NCBI GenBank assembly: GCA_009801085.1
Contig: VNWV01000001.1
Location: 4,464,001 to 4,528,000, forward strand
Reading direction: 5' to 3'
Length of the DNA stretch: 64,000 nt
Source: Lasiodiplodia sp. COLG20
Lineage: Eukaryota; Ascomycota; Dothideomycetes; Botryosphaeriales; Botryosphaeriaceae
The position numbers and the translations under genes are program-made. Every line of letters starts with the position of its first letter. Position 1 is the first letter of the stretch. Positions 44,363 to 56,145 of the stretch are shown in pieces. Below the pieces are notes generated by a model. That model was given only the letters and a program-made list of their open reading frames with translations, ran no database searches and was not told the origin of the DNA.

Positions 44363-45903
44363 GTCGTGTGAGTGTGTGGAGGGGGTTCGTCTCTCTTGGT
44401 AGCGACGCGTTGGGAGAAAAGGGCATGGCAGGTGTTACGTACCGTTCTCTGATAGGCGGGGTTTTGAGCGATCTGGCGAAGCGTATATCATAGTGCGAGA
44501 GCTCTTCTTCGTTGGTTGGATTTTTCTGTGGCTTGTATGTTGGGCGCTCTTATTCTGCTGTGTAGATATCCTTATATGTGAATCAGATGCTTAAGGAGAT
44601 GGGGCTGAGATAGGCTACAGGCACAGGAATGAGCAATGCTGTGTTTTGGATGTCCATATGACTGCGGGATGAAGGGGTTTGCGTGCACGAGATGGTGGCC
44701 CTGCATTTACGTACTTCTTGTGCTGCCAGCTGTCTCGTGGACCAGGCTATTCTTGCCATCTGACGGTCTTCATTTCGAGGGAGGGCGGCTATAAGAGAGC
44801 CTTCCTCTGCTCTACCAACTGTGACTTCTCCTTCATTAGCTCCTTCCGTTGTGGTTAGAGAAAACACTCTAGCGGAAGATATGACTTTGTGCCGCTCCGG
44901 CCTTGACGGAGACTTCGAAGATCCCACTTTCGGCTTGGAAGGGTGCCACTCCTCCTAACAGACGACGCACCCAAGATGACCAGGGCATTTGAAGATGATG
45001 TGGTTTGTTGGGCGGTGATGGTGCGGCGCAGCAAAAGATTGTCATGATAGACTGCTGCAGCATAGAGAAGGTTTAGGTGGAAGGGCAGTGGTATGGCTCA
45101 GGCTGGGAGGCGAGAGTAAGTGGAGGAGTGGAGGAGCAGGCCGAACAGTGTTCTCCTCCGCTCCTTCGGAGAGACAGAGCCCAGTGCGGAGTCCGTTGGT
45201 GGAAGAGGAGTGCGTAATCTTATTGATACTGTTGCTTTGTGTCTTGGGCAGTGGAGAGCCGAAACTTTTATATGTGAAATCCAGGCCGTTTCGAATAATG
45301 GAAGGCGTCATGTGGATGTGTGGTGCGGTTAGAGTCAGGTGCCGGGGCGGGTGTGTGGATGTGCTGGTGCTTCAAAGGCATAGCCGGACCTAGAATTTTC
45401 TACGAGCACCACCGTGGCTTGGCCAGAGGTTTGGATTACACTCCAATGCGAAATATGGTGGAACTGCAGAAAGATCTAAGTTATTTGCCACTTCCGCTCG
45501 TGGAGTTTGACTTGACCAATCCAAGCCCTAGCCGTGAGGTTCGACCAGACTGCCTTCTCAGTGATAATGATCATCATGACAGGTAGATGGTGACCTGCAT
45601 TAATTCCTTCATATAGGTCTGCACTATTTCACACTGCTGTGATTTGCATCAATTGCCTAACGACGAAGTAATGAGAAGACGTATTGTGCATAATAAAGTA
45701 GGTAATATTCGATCTTCCAAAGGGAGCTTTATCGTGAACACATACAAGCCGTAATCCTAGAAAAAAAAAAAAGGGTGAAGATGGAACGTATATATGCAGT
45801 CTCCAATGCAAGGGAAACGCCGAATAATCTCTACAAAAGGACACAGCTCCTCATCCAGATGCAAGAAGCCCAAAAACAACAAAACCAAAAACGGAACCTT
45901 AAA
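44363..45903. other. Intergenic between convergent genes
   Basis: 3' flank of GH76 and of the minus-strand coiled-coil gene. Short frames at 44.6-45.6 kb are not supported. An A12-13 run lies at about 45760. Confidence 0.5.
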
Positions 45904-46046
45904 TCACACCGGACTGCTCAGCGTCTTCCGCAACTGCAGCCCTATGCTCTCCCTCGACTCATCCTCGGCCTCCTTGGCCTTGACCCTCCGCCGCGGGGGC
46001 AGCAGCGCTCTCCTCCCCTTCCCGACCCACCTCACCACCGCCCTCC

Positions 46047-46179
46047 TCACCCCCCAGCTCTTTGGCCTAAAAAATCCTTCTTCTCGCTGTCGGGTACGGA
46101 TGATGATGTAGTCGTAGTTGTAGTGTTCGTATTAGTAGCAGCTGCGCCACCACCTCCTCCACCTGTATCAGCAGGCGTA

Positions 46180-46212
<33 letters not shown>

Positions 46213-48478
46213 GGCAAGATCTTCTCCTCAGCGGGCGTCGGCACCTCCGGTATCTCCTCCATCTGCGGCACGCTCAGGCGCCTCGGCCTGGGTCCGCCCA
46301 CCCTCATGATGCCATTACCGGCGTAGAAACCGTTACTGCCTCCACTCCCACGATGACTAGCAGCGCGGCCGACGCCGGAAAGGCCGTTGGAGAAGGCGTT
46401 CTTCTGCTGCTGGAGGTGCAGCTCGCGCTCGGCGTCTTCCGCCTGCGAGCGCAGGAGCACGACGCCCGGGGTGACGGGCTCCGGGTCGTCGTCTTCGACG
46501 ATGTAGATGCGCGGGAAGATGAGGAGGAGGGATTCGTCGGGCGGGACCGTCATGGGGAGGGCGAAGGGGTTGTTGGTGAAGTTTGTTTTGTTGTTGGCAG
46601 TGTTAGTGGTGGTGGGACCGGTGTTGATGACGCCGTTGGAGAGGGGTGGTGGGCCGGGGGCGGTGGGGGCGACGGGGGCGGGCATGCCGGGGGTGATGGC
46701 GGTCGAGGAGCCGGTGTTGGGGGTTTTGGGTGTCGGCGTCTGCGGAGAGACTTTGGATGAGGGTGGGCTTTGTTGCGGGGTGTCGACCTTGGCTGCGCCC
46801 TGCTTGTTTGTTACCGGCGGTGGCAGGCCGGTGTTGTGGGGGTACATGTCGAACTGGAACTGGATGGGGCGCTCCCAGCCGTAGTCCTCGACCTGGAAGT
46901 CGGGCTCGAGCCGCAGGCGCAGCCGCTGGGCCTTCCACCAGATGTCGCGTGCGTCTTGCACGATCTGCTCCAGCCGGTTGCGGAAGCTCTCGACGTGTAC
47001 TGCGGGCAGCAGGTCGTGGATGTGGTGCATCAGCTCCTTGACGATGCGTGTCACCAGCTCGTCGGCAATGTCGGCCTGCTCGTCCTCGAACGTGGCCAGG
47101 AAGATGCCGCGCGTGAAGGCCTCGCGCTTGCTGTTCTCGATGGCCTGCCGTATCAGTATCTCACGCAACCCACTCTCCTCGTGCAGGATGTACGACGGCT
47201 GGAAGAGGTACTTGTCGATGAGGCGAGCGAGGATGGCAAGAATTACGGCGATACGCATGGATTTGGCACACTGAGAGTTGGATTGCGGAAGCGGGATGCT
47301 GTGCGAGAAGTCCTCCGGTTTCTTGATCTCGCTCCAGGCGTACGTGTTCTATGCCGACTGTCAGTCGTGGTATTGGGAAGGAAAGGGGTAAACTGACAAC
47401 CAGGATTTCTTTAGGAAGGTCTTTCCTAAAGTAAGAGGAGATGAGATCATGGGCGGAGCGCCAAAGCTCGTCGAGCAGAGATATCCTGTGAAAGTGTAAG
47501 CCAGTACGCCGCCGCACCGCTTGGGATCGACATCAACACTTACGAAGTCTCCCACTTCTCATCGCTCAGCGGCTCGGCAAACGACTCCAACTCGGCCAGC
47601 CTCTCGGTCGTGTCCTCGAGGTCCCTCTGCAAGTCCTCATTCTCGCGATGGCACGTCATCAACGACGACTTCGCCTTGTTCGCCTCCGTCTCGGCCTTCT
47701 TCAACTGCGCCGCCAGCCCCGCCAGCTCGGCGCCCTTCTTCTCCGCCTCCTTCCTTGCCGCCTCGGCGCGCTTCTCCATATCCCTCTTCATGTCCGCAAT
47801 AACCTTGGCCGCCTTCTCGCACTTCTCCTTCTCCTGCTCGAGCAAGCTGCGCGCCTGCCTCCCCTGCCTCACCAACTCCTCATCGCTCTTATGCAACCGC
47901 GCGATATCCTCCTTCTGCCGCCTGACCTCGTTCTCGAGGACGTCGATCTTGGCCGCCAGCTCGCGGCTCTCGCCGCGGTGGCGCTCGTACTCCTTGTTGT
48001 ACGTCTCCAGGAACGCCGAGCCGATGCGGTCGCGGTCGCGGCGCTCGTCGGCGATGGCGGCGGCGTGGCGCTGCTGCTGCTCCTCGAGCGCCGCCGACAG
48101 CGCCCGCAGCTCCTTTTCCTTGTCGGCCGCGACGCGCCGCAGCCGCGGGATCTCGTCGATCAGCTCCGCCGTGCCGTGGAAGCTGGCTGATGCGGTGAAG
48201 GCGCGCGCCGCTTCGAAGAAGGCTTGCGCCGTGCGGGCTGCCTCGGAGAGGGAGTTGACCGACGGGTGCTGGGGCGGTGGTGGTTGGCTGGCATTGTTGT
48301 TGCTGTCCTTGGTGGTGGTGGTGTTTGGGTCGGTCTTGGTGCTGTTGATGCTGTTCCGGTTGCTGGTATTGCCGTTGACGCCGTTGCTGCTGACGCTGTT
48401 CCTGTTGCTGCTGGTGTTCATCACCGCGGCGCCGGTGTCGGCCCTCGTCGGGAGGGGCGCCGGGGGTTGGACGGACAT
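46047..48478 (-). CDS. Conserved fungal coiled-coil protein, function unknown
   Basis: Three exons, 48478-47544, 47485-47398 and 47348-46047 (introns 58 and 49 bp); 774 residues to the TGA at 46047. N-terminus (1-about 90): Asn/Ser/Thr-rich and disordered. About 95-310: a long coiled coil with heptad-like text (LRRVAADKEKELRALSAALE, KCEKAAKVIADMKRDMEKRA). About 313-500: a helical domain (ISLLDELWRSAHDLISSYF, MRIAVILAILARLIDKYLFQ, ADELVTRIVKELMHHIHDL) that looks like the conserved core of a Pezizomycotina family I cannot name. The remainder is Pro/Thr/Asn-rich with a (CAG)n-coded poly-Gln at about 46180-46212 and a Gly run. The reading frame may continue past the stop after a one-base slip in a six-C run (see findings). 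Cytoskeletal or scaffold function would be a guess. Confidence 0.78.
46179..46213. repeat. (CTG/CAG)n microsatellite coding poly-Gln
   Basis: About ten to eleven tandem CTG units on the plus strand, CAG on the coding minus strand, giving a run of Gln in the coiled-coil protein gene. Such tracts vary in length between strains. Confidence 0.8.
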
Positions 48479-51270
48479 GGGAGGATGAGGAGGGGGTGGT
48501 GCTGTGGAAGAGGCGGATGGCGGCGCATCATCTCATGCTCGTGACAGAGACAGTGATGCGCCGGAAAGAGAAGGGAGAAAAGGGCCCAGAGCGGTTGGAA
48601 AATGTGAATGAAGGACTGGGACAAAGGCAGTGTAAATGCAGTCGAGGTGGGGATAATTTCTTGACCTGGCAAAGCATCTTCCCTGCGTACTGCGCCAAGC
48701 CCGGGTTGCATATGTACGTAGCTCCGAACGACGGGCTGCTCTTGCTTCCCCCCGGGCGCCTGCATGCGGGTGATTCGTTGGATCATGCAGATGGCTGATG
48801 ACGTTCCTCTCTGACATCGTCGATAGACCCCCCTCTTCGGCTTACCCACCTTCGCACACTTCTTCTAGAACTGAGGGGCCGCCGAATCAAGCCGTGAGCT
48901 GACGCTTCGAGAATTTTGCTCGGATGTGACCACTCGACACCGCCATATCGGAATCCCAACTCCAATTCTGTCCGGTGACGACCGATGTCGGATCCGAAGG
49001 CTTCGTGGTGTTGGCAACAGAGCTGGAGGAACCATCTTCATTGTACGGCGTCCGATGTGCTGTTCATTAGAGAAGGCATGAATTACGTCAGTTGGCTTCC
49101 GATATTAGCTGTGCTGCAAGAGATAAGTTGGTAGCATGCCAGCGTGTTCGCTGCGCCATCAGCTGTTCCGCTGGACAAGTGCGGCTCTCGACGCACCCGC
49201 GGAATTGCTGCCAGCGCAGAACGAGGTCAAGCTTTGCAGGCTGACGAGGTAATCATCCTGTTGGGTAGTCGCGACAAGGGACGACATCCACGCGCCGCTC
49301 CAGACGTGGCGCGTCGTCATTCGGTTAACAGCTGCAGCTGCGCCTCCAATCACCGCCGCCCCTCTGCCGTGCGTGCGATATGGTGGAGCTACGTGGCCCA
49401 GGGCGCCTAATGCTACTGTGTGAATTAGCTGATGCCGCCGCATGTCTCCTCGCGCAGATCCGGCAGATGATGAGTGATGTGCGTGTGGGGTGTTGGTCCG
49501 ACGCGGCTCTGCGGCTTGGTCCTCAGGCCCGCAGGATTCGCGCCCACCCCTGCCTGTCAATCGCCAGGGGTATGATGTCACTCCCTTGGCTTTATTTCAC
49601 TTTCTTTTATAAACACTTCCTGGAAAGTTCTTGTGAGGGAACCACATTCTTCGTGCAATTTGAACAATGGCAGGAGGCATTTACATCGATGTGACTTTTG
49701 TTTCGGTCGTTCTGCCAAAACAAGGAGTTGATCACCAATTGGTAGACAGATTAAAAGCACTACTGAATGAAGTTTAATCTAAGCTGATCACGACAATCAT
49801 TTTCAAAAGATGCTGATGAGCAGAAAATCATGGCATATGGGGCTCATCATCTTTATATACACTTGGTGTTGAACATTGTTGTAACGAACTCACGAATTGG
49901 CTGACTACCAGCATTCTTGAACCCCCCAGGAATGATACATATCATGAAAACAGACGGCACCAACAGTCAAACCTGTTTGTATTTCAAACGAACGGTGGGA
50001 TTCACAGCCACAGAATACCCGCAAGCAGTGTCGAAGAAAGCGGCAGGCCACAGCGTTCCCTTTATACCGAAAGGCCTACAGCAACCCGCACTTCCCCGGG
50101 CCTGCCCACGAGGCTCGGGTCCCAACAGCGCAGCAGCTGAGCTAGGCATGCCGTCGTTACCAGACTGCGTCCGCCAGGTGCTGCCGCGTACGTGCACTGG
50201 TTCGTATGACCCGACCCTCAGCTCTGGACATCGCGTGCACTGCTGCCACGGCGACAGCAATGCGGAACCCGGTCTCCATAAAAGCGCAGACCGTGAGGTC
50301 TCCCAACTAACCTCTCAGTGAGCCCCCCCCCCCCTACATTGTTGTTGCAGATATTCAAATCATATGTCAATGCACGACACTGCTTTGGCCGTTTGTGGGT
50401 TGCCATGTTTGAGACTGCTTCTGGAGGAATCCGTGGCTCTTGCGGATGGATAACTGACTATTTCTGATCGTCAGCATCATTAAATAGCAAACTCAAACAT
50501 CATTATTGCTAAACGATGCTGCGCAATATCCCGCATAATGTGGTGTTGGGTATGGTCGTTAGAGACAGGCTGTGGATTTTTAGATATGAATAAAGGGGAA
50601 CGGCCAGTTTTGTTTTTCACGCTGCTTAGAAGAACCCACAAGAATACCGATGTTTAGGCCTGTGAAGCCCAGAAGACGGGAGGCATTTATAGCCGTAGCC
50701 GCCTGGCACCAGCCACATGCATGACCCCAAGCACCGTGCGCCGGCCCGCGGCATGGAATGAACACCCAACCGAAAGCGGGATGCTACATAACGATACGTC
50801 AGCCGCAGCCACGAAAGCTCAAGTACACCCAAACAGTAGCATAAGGGGAAAGCAAAATTGGAGTCATCCGAAACCGTCAATGCCATTGGCTATCGACAGC
50901 CGCTTTTGTCATGCAGTAAAATGCTATGAATCCCCCACATCTCCCATGAGAACGCCCCTGCCCCCTCCACCCAGCATTCGAGCCGAATAATCCACTTGGA
51001 AAGGCAAAAGGAAAAAGTCGTCCTCCCCCTCCCCTCTACTCAATCACAAGAAAGCAGAGCCAGTGTAGACCGGGTGCAGTCCCGTGCCCATCAACAGATC
51101 TGCAAAGTCCCGCATGGCTTGCTCATCCAGCTCCTCCGTATCAATGAAATCGTCTATCTCCGGCTCCAGGGCCTCCCCGTCTGGACCCGACACGGTGATG
51201 ATAGGCGCGGCAATGGTGGATGAGTCATCACTCGACGTGGAAGAGCTGTCCGACTCATACGCTTCGTCAT
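48479..51270. other. Intergenic, no supported gene
   Basis: About 2.8 kb. Frames up to 140 codons on both strands overlap each other without domains. A C10-12 run sits near 50325. 51000-51270 is the 3' flank of the Sti1 gene. Confidence 0.5.
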
Positions 51271-53169
51271 TTACCGGCCCATGCGGATGACGCCGGCGGC
51301 GATCAGCTTCTGAATGTTCGCGCGCACTTGCGGGTTCTTCATGTGCTCCTGCAGAGCCGCCGGGTCGCCCTTGGCCTGCTGCAGGATGCTCTGCATGACG
51401 GGATCTTGCAGGATGCGGACGATCTGCCGTCTGTTAGGATTGAAGCAACACATAAACAGGGGAAATCAGGCTTCACTCACATCAGGGTCCCTCTGGATAC
51501 GCTCCATAGTCTGCTCCTCGGTCTCGCCCTCACGAGCCGAGAACTGGGCCTGGATGGCCTTCTGCTGTGCCTGCTCGATCTCACGAGCGTTCTTGCCGTC
51601 ATCGTGCTCCGAGGCTTCGGTAAGCACATCCAGAGCCTTGTTGTACTCGCGCATGGCCTGGAGAGCCTGAGCCTTGCGGAGGTAGGCACGGATGAACTTG
51701 ACGTCACGCTTGATAGCCTCGTCACAGTCCTGGACAGCCGAAGGGAAGGCAAGGAGCTTGATGTAGCAAGCGGCACGGTTGCTGTAACCACGAGGGTCTT
51801 CGGGGGCGCGCTTGACCATCTCGCTGTAAGCCTCGACGGCACCAGCCCAGTCTGCGTTCTTGAACTTCTCGTTGCCGAGCTCGCGAGCTTCCTCGGCCTT
51901 CTGGGGGTCGATGTAGGCCTCCTTCTCAGCCTTGATCTTAGCCTTCTCAACCGTGCGAAGCTTGGTGAGAATGTCGGGAGTACGGTGCTCGGTGAGAGAC
52001 TTCTGGTAGAATTCGACGGCCTTGGCCAGATCACCCTTCTTCTCGTACGAAGTGCCAATACGGCCGAAGGCCTTGGCGATCAGCTTGAAATCGGCAAGAA
52101 CCTCACGGCCGTGGTCGACAGCACGTTGGCAGGCCTCAATGGCGCCATCGTAGTCACCCTTCTCGAACTTGGCAGCACCCAAGTTGGTGAGGTAGGTGAT
52201 ATCCTCGTAGATTTCCCATGCCTTCGAGTAGTGCTCGATAGCCTCGTCGAACTGCCTCTTCTTGTAGAACTGAGTACCAAGCGCCTTCTCCTCGTCGGCC
52301 TTCGCCTTCAACTCCTTCTTCTTCTGCGCCTCCTCATCTTCCGCTTCCGGTTCGGGCTCCGGCTCGGGGGCTTTCTTGGGCTGCTCGGGCCTCGCGTCAG
52401 GCATGGGCACATCCTCCTCAGCCTCGGCGGGCTTGGGAGCTTCCTGGGCGCCCTCGGGCGGCTGGCCGAAGCTCATGTCGATGCCGAGCAGCACGCTCAT
52501 GACCTGGAGGAAGCGCGGATCACGCATCTCCATACCAACGCTCTGGGGGTTCTGCTTTATGCGCTGGAGCTTCTGCATGAACTCCTGGTCGGCCAGCAGG
52601 CTGGCGGTCTTGGGGTTGGAAGCAAGCTTCTGGATGAGCTGAGGGTCGTTGAACATGTTGGCCAGGCCACCGGTGGGGTCGGCGCCGTCGCGACGGGCCT
52701 CAGCCTCAATGGCGCGCTGGACAGCCTCGAGGCCGGACTTCGCCTGGGCATTGGCGGGGTCGAGCTTGACAGCCTCTTCGTATGCGTCAACGGCGGTGAC
52801 TGTGTATTTTGGTCAGCGGTGGGTTCCACAAATCGGAGAGACAACAAAGGGCACGCACCGAGGTCACCCTGGCCGTGCAAGGCTGCGCCCTTCCGTGCCC
52901 AGCCTTTGCTCCAGTCGGGCTTGATCTCGGTCGTCTTCTCAGCGTCCTTGAGGGCGTTGTCGAAATCCCTCAGCGAGGCGTAACATGCGGAGCGGTTGGA
53001 GTAGAGCACATGGTTGGAGGGGTCGATCTCAATGGCCTGCGAGAACTTTTCACTTGTCGAGGTCAGCTCCGGTGTGAGTGAGTTAGGCAGTGACATGCAC
53101 TCACATAGCTTCGGGGAACTGCTTGGCGGAGAAGAGCTTGTTGCCCTCGGCCTTAAGTGCGTCGGCCAT
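51271..53169 (-). CDS. STI1: Hsp70-Hsp90 organising co-chaperone Sti1/Hop
   Basis: Four exons, 53169-53105, 53052-52859, 52799-51481 and 51423-51271 (introns 52, 59 and 57 bp); 576 residues against 589 in yeast. It links Hsp70 and Hsp90 for client transfer in the cytosol. Order: TPR1 (about 1-110; ALKAEGNKLFSAKQFPEAIE, NHVLYSNRSACYASL, DWSKGWARKGAALHGQGDL), DP1 (about 135-175; NDPQLIQKLASNPKTASLL), an acidic/Pro linker (PEPEPEPEAEDEEA), TPR2A (KALGTQFYKKRQFDEAIEHY), TPR2B (ARELGNEKFKNADWAGAVEAY, RGYSNRAACYIKL) and DP2 (ILQDPVMQSILQQAKGDP) ending IAAGVIRMGR. Carboxylate-clamp Asn and Lys/Arg residues are in place. The last intron acceptor was chosen as GGCAG because only it restores DPD-IVRILQDP. 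Confidence 0.96.
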
Positions 53170-54722
53170 GGTGAGCGCAGGGCGTGCGATGCGTCGCGAA
53201 GAGTGGATTGGGTATCTTGGTGGTGGTGTGGAGAGGGAAGGTGACGCGCAGCGCGATGGAGCTCTGGAGTTTAAGACGGCGATCAGCCAGTCAAGACCTG
53301 GAAATTGCTAGAACCCTCCGCCCCGCCCCGCCCCACGCGACTCACCCGAAAGTCCCAGCCGCCTCCTCACCCAACTTGCGCCTCACTTCGGCCACAACTT
53401 ATCTACGCCTCAGCCTTGCGCAACGACATCGCTCACCTTGCTGGACACTTCCAGGCAGCACCTCACCTTCGCAAACCGCCACAGCAGCAAGGCTGAACAC
53501 CATGACAAATGCCTTCGTGTCACACCCACCGCCGCCGCTCGCTCCGAATGCCAAAGCCGCTGTCCATCTACCGCCAGAATCATTCTACGCTTTGTCTGGA
53601 CTCGACATCGGCAGCCGTTTTACGACACAAGTGCCTGTGGCCTTTCAGCTAGTCTGGAATTGCGATCATTATATGCGTGTTTAGTCGCGCTTCGGCGGTG
53701 CACAAAGTGAAAGCCGGAGATAATGCGGGAATATGTAGTATGCAGTTTGGAGAGCAGAGTCAGCCCCGAAAACATGTCGTATCGGGTGTCTGTTTGATGC
53801 TGTTGGAAAGACTGTGTTTAGGAACCAGCGGGTGTATCATTGGATCCGGCCCCGCTGTGCCTCACGAACAGGGTGACCCAGGAATTCAAATAGAGCCAAA
53901 TGCGGGGTGTGGCGACGGCCGAGTAGGCTGCCCACGAAAATTGAACAGGGTGAGCTCCGCTACGCTCGGCTGGTTGGTTTCCATTAGCGCTCTGTGCTGA
54001 GAGACGTACGCTGCTATTGGTCGTGCTCTGCACTCCACGCCACCGATTTCCTGAATGCCGAATTAGACCTACGTAGACCAAACAGACAGATCCTAGCCAT
54101 GTTCAAGCTTAAGGTGAGGGATGTAAATATTATAATGGCATCAAAAAGGAAACAAAGAAAGAAAAGCAAGAAACGGAAGCTGAAGTGCGAGAAATTGAGT
54201 TCAGAAACCTCACCGCGCGGCAGAATCAATCTCACCACCTCAACAGTTCGAGATGCTCCGGTCTGTGTGCGTGCCATCACTGTGTAACGAAGCTTCGGAA
54301 ATTTCTCAGCTGACTAAACTCACTCAGGTTCTTCTTCGATTATCAGAGCCTTTCCAGTGACCTGCTTTCAGGTGTTACTCATGTTAGACTAGATGTTTTA
54401 TGGACCGAAGGCCAAGAAGTTGGAAGATGTCACTGTTCCATGGACCTGTCAGGCTGCCGTCAAACCACCTCGTCGGTGTCACGCGACCGGTGAATTATTC
54501 CCTTGGTTACATCCCAAAAAGGGACAAGGGTCTATATCAAAACCGAGGGTCACCGATTCGTTACCACGGCAGTCAAAACTCCCATCAACATATAAAGACC
54601 GCCGTTGCCGAAAAATGCCGTGTCCACAGATACTTCCACCAGGGTCTCTTGTTTACTCGACGCTCATACCCACGATCATCGACCCCGCAACCTCAACAAA
54701 AAAAAAATCCCCCCGTCTCAAA
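53170..54722. other. Intergenic upstream of STI1 and of the Gln/Asn-rich gene
   Basis: Divergent promoter space. CT-rich and CCCGCCCC words lie near 53310-53340 on the STI1 side. I saw no clear heat-shock element array (nGAAn inverted units), though single units occur. A frame open upstream of 54723 on the plus strand (from 54393) has no domain and is treated as leader. Confidence 0.45.
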
Positions 54723-55784
54723 ATGCCCGCCTTTTCATTCTCGTCTATATTCAAGAACACGGGCCCCACGAAACGCCTAACCAAGCAGCCCAAACCAACC
54801 TCTACACCAAAAAAGAACCGCCACCCCTCCTCCTCCCCCAACACCTCCACTCTCATACCACCACCATCCACCAACACCCCTTCTTCAACCACCGCCACCA
54901 CCACCGCCACCACCACTACTCCACACTCAACACCAACAACCGCCCCTGCACCCACCCCCAGCCCCACCGCCTCCAACAACAACGACGAAAACAACAACAA
55001 CAGCACCCTCAACGTCCAACCCCACCGCCAACCCTCTCCTCCCGCCACCGCGCCCACCGACGAACGCTGGGCCTGGGCTTACCTTGACCCGCCCAACCCC
55101 CTCTGCCCGTCGCGCCCGCCCATCCCGCCGCTGGCCGACTGGGCGGAATGGGCGGAGCAGGATGCCGAAGAGTTTGAGGAGCTGTGCAGGCCCTGGAACA
55201 ATAATAACAACAATAACAATGATAGAAACAGAGTCCAGCAGCAGCGGCAGCGGCAGCGGCAGACGCAGCAGCAGGTGCAGCAGGTGCAGCAGGTGCAGCA
55301 GGCGCCGCATCAACATCAGCAACAGCAACGGCAGACGATGACGCAGGAGGAGCGGCGGGAGTGGAAGAGGGCGCGGATAGCGCGGCGGGAAGAGAAGATG
55401 GAGGCGTGGTGGAAGTGGTATGAGAGGGAGAACAGGGCGATGGAGGAGCAGGGGCGTGACAGGGCGTTGGAGGAGGAGCAGAAAGAAACTGAAGTGGAGA
55501 GAGCGAAGTTAGAGGAGGAGGAGCCGGTGAGGCTGGAGGAAGAGGTGCGGCGTCGGGATGATGTGGGGCGCCATGAGCAGTATCCGCGTCAGGAACAGAG
55601 CCATGTGGAGCAGTGGCTTGATGAGCAGCAGGAACACAACCGACAGTCACGACTCCAGGATAGGCGGTCCTTGTTACGGCAACACCAACCGGCTATCAAT
55701 AGGCATGTGCAGTTTGCGGAGCTGCCGCGCAAGGAAGACAGTTTCCACAGCAGGAATGACCGATGGACCTTAACAAGGAACTGA
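54723..55784 (+). CDS. Low-complexity Gln/Asn/Glu-rich hypothetical protein
   Basis: A single exon of 353 residues from MPAFSFSSIF; I do not recognise a family. Layout: a basic Ser/Pro/Thr-rich N-terminus with ATTTATTTTPHSTPT runs, an Asn-rich patch (SNNNDENNNN), a short conserved-looking block (DERWAWAYLDPPNPLC, PLADWAEWAEQDAEEFEEL), Asn8, then Gln/Arg repeats (QQQRQRQRQ, QQVQQVQQVQQ). A long charged helical tail rich in Glu/Arg (REWKRARIARREEKMEAWW, AMEEQGRDRALEEE) follows. Much of it is encoded by trinucleotide repeats (CAG, AAC, CAC). The aromatic/acidic block is the best candidate for a functional motif. Disordered or prion-like behaviour is inferred from composition only. Confidence 0.5.
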   Translation: MPAFSFSSIFKNTGPTKRLTKQPKPTSTPKKNRHPSSSPNTSTLIPPPSTNTPSSTTATTTATTTTPHSTPTTAPAPTPSPTASNNNDENNNNSTLNVQPHRQPSPPATAPTDERWAWAYLDPPNPLCPSRPPIPPLADWAEWAEQDAEEFEELCRPWNNNNNNNNDRNRVQQQRQRQRQTQQQVQQVQQVQQAPHQHQQQQRQTMTQEERREWKRARIARREEKMEAWWKWYERENRAMEEQGRDRALEEEQKETEVERAKLEEEEPVRLEEEVRRRDDVGRHEQYPRQEQSHVEQWLDEQQEHNRQSRLQDRRSLLRQHQPAINRHVQFAELPRKEDSFHSRNDRWTLTRN

Positions 55785-56145
55785 CAGACCAGATAGACTG
55801 GACGCTGAGGAGAACGGAGTAGGTGTAAGAGCAGGCAAAACCAAGTTTTTCGGCGACTGGCGTTGGGGGCGCGTAGGTGCCAAGAGAAATGGTCCTCCGC
55901 ATGGGTATTTGAAGCTACTGTCCAGACGTAGATGTCGAATTATTAAATAGACAACTACGTCCGGATGGTAGCTTCAACTACCTATGTAACCAGATGGAAA
56001 TTCTGGCTCAGATCTTTCGGCAATCATTGTGGGGGGTACAAAAGACTCAATTGAGAGAGCACTTATTAGATATCTTTAATGTCTTCTCATATTCTTCCTC
56101 TTTATCTGATTCTTGTCAGCCTCGTCTAAACAAGCAATAGAACCT
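55785..56145. other. Intergenic, holds one inverted-repeat element
   Basis: Between the Gln/Asn-rich gene and the convergent Kap120 gene. Contains TIR element copy 1 (55903-55984), otherwise AT-rich 3' flank. Confidence 0.6.
55903..55984. mobile_element. MITE-like TIR element, copy 1
   Basis: About 82 bp. The left end GTATTTGAAGCTACTGTCC and the right end (reverse complement GGTAGTTGAAGCTACCATCC) pair over about 27 bp with about four mismatches, mostly transitions. The core is short and AT-rich. The right flank includes GTAAC, matching the GTTAC that precedes the same word in copy 3. Confidence 0.7.

Noticed and set aside
51220..52983. 587-codon open frame on the plus strand
   Set aside because: It is antisense to the STI1 exons. 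Its Leu/Val-rich translation is the mirror of TPR codons and has no domain.
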